Positions 1 through 7,000 of a stretch of DNA of 7,299 bases are shown one piece after another. The notes beneath the pieces were generated by a model. The model was not told the DNA's origin. It did not search any database and saw only the letters and a program-made list of their open reading frames with translations. Numbering within the stretch: position 1 is the first letter of the stretch; each line of letters begins with the position of its first letter. Source of the stretch: Planctomycetia bacterium (GTDB lineage Bacteria; Planctomycetota; Planctomycetia; Gemmatales; Gemmataceae); assembly GCA_022616395.1 (NCBI GenBank), contig JAKEEV010000305.1, forward strand, positions 1 through 7,299, given 5' to 3'. Both the position numbers and the translations under genes were made by a program.

Positions 1-299
1 AAGCCCGTCTTCTTGAAGATGGCGAGTTCTTCCGGCGTGAGATTGAGTTTCTTGTTCACCGTGTCGAAGTGCTTCACGGTGGTCGGGTCGAAGTCGATGC
101 CGGAGTAAGTGCGGCCCTTCACCGTTTTGAGTTTCAGTTGGTCGAAGGTCATGTCCTTGTGCCGCTCAAGCAGCTTGTCGAAGATTTGCCCTTCGAGCGG
201 CTTGACCGGTTCTGGCTTCTTCGGGTCGGCGGCATATGTGGGGACCGCCCACACGCCAACGAGCGCGGCGACCGCAAGAGCGAAGAGCAATCGGGTCAT
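1..299 (-). CDS. Secreted protein, N-terminal part, probably DUF3160 family (runs off the left edge)
   Basis: The visible 99 residues begin at an ATG whose first base is 299 on the minus strand and continue past position 1. Residues 1-23 form a classic Sec signal peptide: a Met-Thr-Arg start, a hydrophobic stretch from Leu4 to about Val19, and a probable cleavage after the Thr-Tyr-Ala-Ala region. A short Lys/Pro-rich linker follows (about 25-34), then a soluble region containing GIDFDP and an LNLTPEEL segment ending in KKTG-F at the window edge. The pattern of FDP, then a helix with HFD, then L-x-LT-x-EEL and x-x-x-GF is what I recall from the start of planctomycete DUF3160 proteins, whose biochemical role is unknown. 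The start is supported by an AGGAG nine bases upstream. The gene is divergent from the AAA+ genes, so it is probably not part of their operon. The signal peptide is clear; the family name is tentative. Confidence 0.72.
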   Translation of the reverse strand, partial: MTRLLFALAVAALVGVWAVPTYAADPKKPEPVKPLEGQIFDKLLERHKDMTFDQLKLKTVKGRTYSGIDFDPTTVKHFDTVNKKLNLTPEELAIFKKTG

Positions 300-308
300 T
301 ATGTGTTA

Positions 309-313
309 CTCCT
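309..313 (-). promoter_or_regulatory. Ribosome binding site (AGGAG) of the secreted-protein gene
   Basis: Read on the minus strand, AGGAG lies nine bases before the ATG at 299. This is good Shine-Dalgarno spacing and fixes the start of the secreted-protein gene. Neither of the two large AAA+ genes has a comparable sequence before its ATG. Confidence 0.6.
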
Positions 314-346
314 GAACTCAGAGGAGAAGACACGCGAGCCGTCGCC

Positions 347-352
347 AGTATA
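347..352 (-). promoter_or_regulatory. Possible -10 box (TATACT) for the secreted-protein gene
   Basis: TATACT read on the minus strand lies about 48 bases before the ATG at 299, which would give a leader of roughly 40 bases. It is one of the few AT-rich hexamers in this GC-rich intergenic region. The hexamer at the expected -35 distance (TGTCTT on the minus strand) is a poor match to consensus. The eight bases AGTATACT (347-354) are self-complementary, so a -10 for rightward transcription toward the AAA+ genes is equally possible at 349-354. I see no other convincing promoter in 300-562. Confidence 0.25.
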
Positions 353-481
353 CTCCCGGCACGACTCGCAAGACACGCAGACGTTACACTCTCGACGAGA
401 CAAAGGACCAGACGGATTGCTTGGGCTGAACCCGGCGCACGGTTGCCGTCTCTGTCCGAATGCGTCACACTGGCGCTGTTT

Positions 482-543
482 GTGAGCTAGCCGTGAGGCC
501 GACGGTATTCGACGGCGTACCGTCGGCCTCACGGCTAGCTCAC
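482..543. repeat. Perfect 26-bp inverted repeat with 10-base loop, just before the first AAA+ gene
   Basis: Bases 482-507 pair without mismatch with 518-543, leaving the ten-base loop 508-517. The outer ends carry GTGAGCTAGCC and its complement; the inner ends carry GACGGTA and its complement. The right arm ends 19 bases before the ATG at 563. It is not an intrinsic terminator, because no T-run follows in either direction. The right arm holds an in-frame TAG (536-538) for the downstream frame, so the gene cannot begin upstream of it. A perfect palindrome of this length suggests a recently inserted dispersed palindromic element (REP- or MITE-like) or a structured leader. Which one applies cannot be decided from one copy. 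Confidence 0.85.
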
Positions 544-562
544 GAAGACTGTTGGGTTTCGC

Positions 563-3500
563 ATGGCGTCTGAGCTTGAGTTTCCGGTTGCAGTCGTGCT
601 TCGCAAGGTCGGGCCGGGGGCGGTGCTGGCCGAGCCGCTGTTTTTCACCGAGTTCGCTCGACTGGGAAGCAATCGCGCGCTCGCGGGAACTGCCGCGCGC
701 CGAAATGTCACTGAACTGATTCCGAAACTCAACACAAGCGAACTGCTTCGCCGGAGGCGATCCACCACAGCACGCGAACTGACCTTCGCGCTCGAACTTC
801 CTCCTCCTCGACAGAACCAGGCGTGGCGCGATCCGCTCACGCTCACATTTCACGCGGTCGTGTGGGACCACTCCCCCGCGAACGCGGAACCTGAAGTTCC
901 CTTCGGTCCACGCGGAACTGTAACGCGATACGTCATGGCTCGCGTGCTGGAACTGGGCATCGAGGTGATCGCCGATCCGAGTGACAATCTGGTGTCACTG
1001 TTGAGAAGCGAAACGCTTGCGGCACTCCGGCGGCTCGATCTCTCCACGGGCTTGAAGCCGCTTGCATCCGTGCAGACAACGCTCGGCTTCGCGGTGGAGT
1101 GGGAAACGCTTGTTGTTCGTGTGCCAAGTTTGAAGGATCGTGCCATTCGTGCGGAAACGGAAGAGGAGCAAGGAAAGAAGCCGCTCCTTCAGCAGATTGC
1201 AACGCTGCTCGGTCGAGATCGCGAGAAGACTTACGAAGCAGACGAAACGGTGAACGAGTTGGAACAGGCTCTCACGGCGAATCCACCCCAGAGTGTGCTG
1301 CTCATCGGCCCAAGCGGAGTGGGGAAGACCGCCGCGGTGAGGGAACTGGCTCGGCGCTGGTGTGTACCGGGCCGCGCGCCGGTGTATCAGACAAGCGGAG
1401 CGCGGATTGTTGCCGGTCAGTGTGGCTTCGGCATGTGGCAGGAGCGTTGCCAGGAGCTAATCAAGGACGCTCGGAAGCGAAAAGCGGTGGTTCACGTCGG
1501 GCCGCTCGTTGAATTGCTCGAAGTCGGCAAGAGCGAGTACAACACATCGGGCATCGCGACGTTCCTTCGTCCCGCGATTGCTCGCGGAGAGTTGCTCTGC
1601 ATCGCGGAATGCACCCCGGAGCAAGTTCCGCTCCTTGAGAAGCAAGATCCACAACTGCTTGATGCCTTCCGACACATCACGGTGGAGGAACCGACCGATG
1701 CGAAGGGCCGAGCCATCCTCGCGAACTTCGCCAACGACAACACGCGCCGAACTACCACGCCCTCAGCACTCGCGGCTACGGACAGATTGCATCGCCGATA
1801 CGCAACTTACTCCGCGTATCCCGGTCGGCCGCTGAGGTTTCTCGAAAACCTCATTCGCGACGGCGAGCGAAGGACAGCGATTACCGAAAGCGAAATCTTC
1901 GATGGGTTCACGCGCGAAACCGGCCTTCCGCGACCGATCATCGACCCCAGCGTCCCACTGAATCTCATCGAAACTCACAACTGGTTTGCTTCGCGCGTGC
2001 TCGGTCAGCCCGACGCGGTGAATCTGATTACCGACTTGCTCGCCACGGTGAAAGCCGGTCTCACGCGACCCAATCGACCAATCGCGTCTCTGTTATTCAT
2101 CGGTCCAACTGGTGTCGGCAAAACAGAAATGGCGAAGGCCGTCGCGGAGTTTCTCTTCGGCTCGAAGGACCGGCTCACGCGATTCGACATGAGCGAATTC
2201 GCGGACGCGGTAGCAGTGCGCCGGTTGGTTGGCGGCGCATTCGGAAGTGAAGGCTTGCTGACCGCGAAGGTTCGCGAGCAACCGTTCAGCGTGCTCTTGC
2301 TCGATGAAGTCGAGAAGGCCGACAGCTCATTCTTCGACTTGCTGCTTCAAGCGCTCGGAGAAGCGCGCTTGACAGATGCCGGCGGCCGAGTAGCAGACTT
2401 CCGCAACACGGTCGTGATTCTGACATCGAACCTCGGAGCGGAATCTTATCGCAGAGGGACCGCGGGCTTTCTTGCAAGTGGTGTCGGCAAGGCGGAAGCA
2501 CAGGAACACTTCGCTCGCGCGGTGGAGCAGTTCCTTCGCCCCGAGATGTTCAATCGCCTGGATCGCATCGTGCCGTTCGCGCCGCTCGACACGGCCACCA
2601 TTCGCCGAATTGCTGACCGCGAATGGCACAAGGTTCTGGAGCGCGACGGCGTTCGCTTCCGCGAACTCACCTTGAATGCTGATTCCTCGTTGCTCGATTA
2701 CCTCGCGAGCGTTGGCTTCGATCCGCGATACGGAGCGCGGCCACTCAAGCGTGCGATGGAGCGCGAACTCCTTGCGCCGCTTGCTCGACAGATGAACCGG
2801 CATACGGGTGATGTTCCTCTGTCCGTGGAAGTGGGTATTGCGAATGCTGCGCCTTCGGTGAGCGTCAAGGCGCTTCAAGGCGTGAAGTCGAAGTCGCAAC
2901 GCGAACCGAACAGTCCTTCCGGCAAGCTCGCCTCCAGCGCACAACAACTGAGACGCTGGCATCACCTGCTTCAATCATCGTCCACCGTGCGGGAACTGAA
3001 TAACGATGTGTATCAGCTTGCGCTGCAAGAGCGCGGGATTCTCAAAAAACAGGCCGCGGGGAAGAAACTCACCGCGGAGGATCAGCAGGTGCTTGCTTCG
3101 CTTGGTCGACTGAGAGAGATCGCCGAGGATGTCTTTCGGCAGAGAGATGCCGCATTTGCGCTCGAAGATTCCGCCGTGGTTGCGTTCCACGAAACAGCCG
3201 AAACACCGTTCGCCGATCTGCAAAGTCTCCTCGATGAAGCGAAGCGAGCCTGGGACAAGCTTCTCCTTCGTCTGTACGCGCTCAACGCGCCGACCGGTGA
3301 CCGCGTAACGCTCGCTCTCTTCAGCGAGCATCGCGGGCACCTCGCGGAGATGGCAGCGGCTTATGCAAGTATCGCGAGTGACAACGGGCTGTCAGTGGAG
3401 ATGCTTCGTTACGACTTGCCCGGCGACACCGAACCCGAAGTTCCTCCTCCACCTTCTCCGCCTCCAACACAGGACACGGAGGGAGCACGCACGGCGGATG

Positions 3501-3973
3501 TGACCCCTCCTCGAACCGCGTGGCTTCAGGATCGGTTTTTCCTGATTTCCCCCGCGAAACTCTTGTTGAAGCGCACTGCAATCGTGCCGGCACAGCCTCA
3601 CACGTTCACCGAGGAACGCACTATCGGTATCGTCTTGGGCATCAGTGGGCAAAGCGCGCACTTGCGATTTGGAGGAGAAACGGGCGTTCACGAGATCAAG
3701 CCGCTCGACGACCGCGATGGCGGAAATCCCGACGTGATGGCGCTGGTCAGCGGCGAATCGCTCGCCGCGTATCGCCCGCCGGAACAGGTGGTGCGCAGAG
3801 GATGGTTCCGAGACGAACGGCTCCGCAGGCAGTACGACCGAATCAAGGAAGAGATGCACGACGGCGACATCGAAGAGGTGTGGACCAACCAGCACGGTCA
3901 CCTGAGCCGCTGGCTGGCTGTCGCGATTGCCGCGAACATGCGCGTGAAGTTACTCAAGATGATTGTGGAGTGA
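563..3973 (+). CDS. Double AAA+ Clp-like ATPase fused to a release-factor-like PCRF domain (1136 aa)
   Basis: Residues 1 to about 225 are an N-terminal domain I do not recognise. It is not Clp-N, and it is shared with the next gene (PLFFTE at 25-30, VVWDH at 99-103). AAA+ module 1 has Walker A GPSGVGKT (249-256), but the Walker B Asp-Glu is Gly313-Pro314 and the arginine-finger positions are Asp367-Ala368, so it is probably ATPase-dead. There is no ClpB middle domain. AAA+ module 2 is intact: Walker A GPTGVGKT (514-521), Walker B VLLLDE (577-582), sensor 1 Asn623, arginine finger Arg665 in RPEMFNRLD, and sensor 2 GAR (724-726). Its pore loop lacks GYVG and is about five residues short. A helical segment (about 794-910) precedes a PCRF-like domain (about 914-1050) split by a Pro-rich insert; ISG (1027-1029) and ETGVH (1039-1043) match RF2. 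No GGQ is present. ATG 563 is the first start after an in-frame TAG and has no clear Shine-Dalgarno. The fold is secure; a ribosome-linked remodelling role is inference. Confidence 0.9.
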   Translation: MASELEFPVAVVLRKVGPGAVLAEPLFFTEFARLGSNRALAGTAARRNVTELIPKLNTSELLRRRRSTTARELTFALELPPPRQNQAWRDPLTLTFHAVVWDHSPANAEPEVPFGPRGTVTRYVMARVLELGIEVIADPSDNLVSLLRSETLAALRRLDLSTGLKPLASVQTTLGFAVEWETLVVRVPSLKDRAIRAETEEEQGKKPLLQQIATLLGRDREKTYEADETVNELEQALTANPPQSVLLIGPSGVGKTAAVRELARRWCVPGRAPVYQTSGARIVAGQCGFGMWQERCQELIKDARKRKAVVHVGPLVELLEVGKSEYNTSGIATFLRPAIARGELLCIAECTPEQVPLLEKQDPQLLDAFRHITVEEPTDAKGRAILANFANDNTRRTTTPSALAATDRLHRRYATYSAYPGRPLRFLENLIRDGERRTAITESEIFDGFTRETGLPRPIIDPSVPLNLIETHNWFASRVLGQPDAVNLITDLLATVKAGLTRPNRPIASLLFIGPTGVGKTEMAKAVAEFLFGSKDRLTRFDMSEFADAVAVRRLVGGAFGSEGLLTAKVREQPFSVLLLDEVEKADSSFFDLLLQALGEARLTDAGGRVADFRNTVVILTSNLGAESYRRGTAGFLASGVGKAEAQEHFARAVEQFLRPEMFNRLDRIVPFAPLDTATIRRIADREWHKVLERDGVRFRELTLNADSSLLDYLASVGFDPRYGARPLKRAMERELLAPLARQMNRHTGDVPLSVEVGIANAAPSVSVKALQGVKSKSQREPNSPSGKLASSAQQLRRWHHLLQSSSTVRELNNDVYQLALQERGILKKQAAGKKLTAEDQQVLASLGRLREIAEDVFRQRDAAFALEDSAVVAFHETAETPFADLQSLLDEAKRAWDKLLLRLYALNAPTGDRVTLALFSEHRGHLAEMAAAYASIASDNGLSVEMLRYDLPGDTEPEVPPPPSPPPTQDTEGARTADVTPPRTAWLQDRFFLISPAKLLLKRTAIVPAQPHTFTEERTIGIVLGISGQSAHLRFGGETGVHEIKPLDDRDGGNPDVMALVSGESLAAYRPPEQVVRRGWFRDERLRRQYDRIKEEMHDGDIEEVWTNQHGHLSRWLAVAIAANMRVKLLKMIVE

Positions 3974-3981
3974 CACAGTTC

Positions 3982-4056
3982 GGCGAACCCCGCCCGCAAG
4001 GGCGGTGGGTAGAACTCCATGCCCAACACCCACCGCCCTTGCGGGCGGGGTTCGCC
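3982..4056. repeat. Perfect 29-bp inverted repeat with 17-base loop between the two AAA+ genes
   Basis: Bases 3982-4010 pair without mismatch with 4028-4056; the loop is 4011-4027. The element starts eight bases after the stop codon of the first AAA+ gene (TGA, 3971-3973) and ends ten bases before the ATG at 4067, so it fills most of the 93-base gap. The arms are very GC-rich (GAACCCCGCCCGCAAGG and complement). No T-run follows on either strand, so it is unlikely to be an intrinsic terminator, though a stem this strong could slow polymerase or block RNA decay. The loop contains an ATG (4019) in frame with the next gene. Its sequence is unrelated to the hairpin at 482-543. It is probably a dispersed intergenic palindrome; a regulatory role is possible. 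Confidence 0.85.
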
Positions 4057-4066
4057 CAAACCAACC

Positions 4067-7000
4067 ATGAACTTCCGCATTCCGATTTACGTTTGCCAGA
4101 CGAGGACCGGCTACACGGCCCGGCCGCTGTTCGTTACTTCGCCCGAACGCACCGACGAGAACCTCAACCGGCTGCTCACCAAGCTCACACGCGATCTTGT
4201 GCAATTGCTCGAATCGCTCGGTCGCAAGGAGAGGCACGACGAGGTCGCGGCGTGGACCTTCTGCCCCGCGGTCACGACACACCGCACGTCTCTGGAGATC
4301 GAACTTCGTCGTCGAGTGGCTCGCGTGAGGTATCTGCTCGTTGCGTTCGATCATATGAACCGTCGACTGGCGTTCACGCCCGCGGTTCCCAATCTGTGGT
4401 TTGAAGTGACTCGCGGAGAGCCGCTCGAAGTGCGCGCTCAGGCGGTTTATTCCGAACACTGGCGCACCGTCGAACGTGACGCGGACGAGGATTCCGACAT
4501 TCGCCCGGAGAATGACACGCTCACCGGTAAGGCGTGGGTGCAGGTGCTGGAACTCTCGGCGAATGTCCCCGCGCTCGCACCGAAAGCGCCGCCGATCAAC
4601 TTTCTGGCACTCGGAGGAGGAGAAACCGCCGACGGAGCAACGGAACTGCGCCGCGTGGGGCGGTGCCTCGACTGGTTGTTCCCGGACGAACTCGACCGAG
4701 CTATTTTGCGCGATCACGAAGTGAGCGAACTGTTTCGCTTGCTCGAACTCAATGACCGTCGCCCTGTGTTGTTGTGCGGCCCACGGATGGCGGGCAAAAC
4801 AGCGATTGTTCACGAGTGCGTGTATCGCCGGGTTGATGGGAGGAAGTCCGTTCATCGTCAGTGGTACAACTGCTGGCTTGTGTCTCCTCAGAGACTGATC
4901 TCCGGCATGTCGTATGTTGGGCAGTGGGAAGGTCGATTGCTTGCGATCTTGAAGCACGCGAAGAAGCGCGATCACATTCTCTACTTCGACGACCTCATCG
5001 GGTTGTTCCTCGCGGGGATCACAAGTCAATCGACACTCAGCGCCGCGGTGGTGCTCAAGCCGTATCTCGAACGCAGAGACGTGCGTGTGCTGGGCGAGAT
5101 CACGCCGGAGGGATTGCGCGTGCTTCAGGAACGCGACCGCGGGTTCGCGGACATGTTCCACATCATCCCGGTGCGTCAACCGACGGATGCAGACACACTC
5201 CGTATCCTCGTCGATCAGCAACGGAGGCTCGAAGGGAAGCATTCGATCAACTTCAATCTTGATGTGCTCCCCGCGGTGATTGACCTTCAGCGCCGATACG
5301 ACCACGCGGCCGCGTTCCCCGGCAAGGCTGCCGCTGTGCTCACGCGACTCGCGGTGCGCGCAACCACCAAGCAAGAGGAAGTTCTTGCGGCAGTCGTTTA
5401 CGGCAACACGCGACCGGGCGAAGATCGCGAGTTTCCTCAACGCCCAGAAGTCACGCGCGCGGAAGTGCTGGCCGACTTCGCAGCTCGCAGTGGGCTATCG
5501 CTCGGCTTCCTCGACCCCAAGAGGCGCCTCGACCGCGACGACGTGCGAAACAAGCTTCAAGAGCAAGTCATCGGCCAATCGGAAGCGGTGGAAGCGCTCG
5601 CGGATGTCGTGAGCATCGCGAAGGCTCGGCTGAACGATCCCGACCGACCGCTCGCGGCGTTTCTCTTCCTCGGTCCGACTGGTGTGGGCAAGACCGAGTG
5701 CGCGAAGGCAATCGCACGCACGCTTTTCAGTGACGCCGACCGACTCTTGCGGTTCGATCTGAACGAGTTCAACCAGCCGGGTTCCGCAACCCGGCTAGTT
5801 GGCACGTTCTCGCAACCCGAAGGCTTGCTGACAAGCGCGATCCGCCGACAGCCGTTCGCGGTGGTGCTGCTCGACGAGATCGAGAAGGCCGACCCGGAGG
5901 TGTTCGATCTTCTGTTGCAGTTGCTTGGCGAAGGCCGGCTGACCGATTCACTTGGCCGCACGGCGGATTTCACTTCCGCCATCGTCATCATGACATCGAA
6001 TCTCGGAGTGCGCGAAACGGAAGGCAACCTCGGCTTCGTGCCGGAAGCGGACAAGTCGTTCGCATACACGCGCGCTGCGGAAAAATTCTTCCGGCCGGAA
6101 TTCTTCAACCGGCTCGATCGCGTGATTCCCTTCAAGAGGCTCTCGCGTGACGAGATGGGGCGCATCGCTCGGCGACTGGTGAACGAAGTGCTTTCGCGCG
6201 AGGGATTCGGTCAGCGGAAGTGCGTGCTGAACGTTGCTCCGGATGCTCTGGATCGCGTGATTGCAGCCGGTTACGACCCGGCACTCGGAGCGCGAGCGAT
6301 GAAACGCGCAGTCGAGCGCGAACTGACGCAACCGGCCGCGGCGCGGCTGGCGTCGCTCGATGTGAACGAGTTGACCATCGTGACGGTAAAGACCGGCGCG
6401 AACGCGCTCACGGTAAGCGTGCAAGCACCACAGTGGGCTTCAAAACTTCCTCTGGAAGCGCGAGCCGCGATGCCGGTGAAGGATCGTCTCTCAGCCGCGT
6501 GTGGGGCGCTCGACAAGGTGGATGAAGTGCTCAGCGCGATTCGTCCCGCAACTCCGGTCCTGGCGGGGAAGGTCACGCCGCAACACGAACGCTATTTCGC
6601 GCTGAAGGAATTGGCCGACGCGATCAGCAACACGCTCAACGACTACGAGAACAGACTCGAAGATCGGAAGCACTCTTACCTGGAAGCGAGTCAGCCCGAA
6701 GCGACCGGGCGCAGAGCACGCTATCGAGCGATCAAGCCGAAAAGTCCGAGTTTTGAATGGCATCAGACGCAGCCGTTCAGTTCACTCGCATCTGCCGAAA
6801 GTATGGAGGAAGCGCTCCGCGAGTTGTTCGATACGTCCGAAGCCTTGCCCGACGATCAAGATTTGTTTGAACTCGAAAACCGCCTCGCGCTACTGAACCT
6901 GATGGCAACCGCGCATCTCGATGAGAAGCCGGTGTATCTGCTCGTTCGCGGATTCCCGGACGGCGTGCCGTGTGCCCCCGCGAGTAGCTTACACGATTAC

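Noticed and set aside
299..871. A 190-residue minus-strand open frame across the intergenic region and the start of the first AAA+ gene
   Set aside because: It overlaps the first AAA+ gene antisense, translates through both hairpin arms, and has no motif or ribosome binding site.
563..3973. Annotation as an ordinary ClpB or ClpA chaperone
   Set aside because: The Clp-N domain, the ClpB middle domain, the GYVG pore loop and a working first Walker B are all missing, and the protein has an extra release-factor-like C-terminus.
3302..3973. Annotation of the C-terminus as an active peptide chain release factor
   Set aside because: No GGQ motif or RF-1 catalytic domain is present between the PCRF-like region and the stop codon.
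3982..4060. The second hairpin as an intrinsic terminator of the first AAA+ gene
   Set aside because: The stem is followed by CCCAAACC rather than a T-run, and the reverse direction also lacks one.
3520..4404. A 294-residue plus-strand open frame spanning the end of the first AAA+ gene, the hairpin and the start of the second
   Set aside because: It overlaps two well-supported genes in another frame, has Arg-rich low-complexity content, and reads straight through both arms of the palindrome.
3950..5440. A 496-residue open frame on the minus strand
   Set aside because: It lies antisense to the second AAA+ gene, whose N-terminal domain and first Walker motifs are encoded on the plus strand here. 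It shows no recognisable motif and is the kind of shadow frame common in GC-rich DNA.
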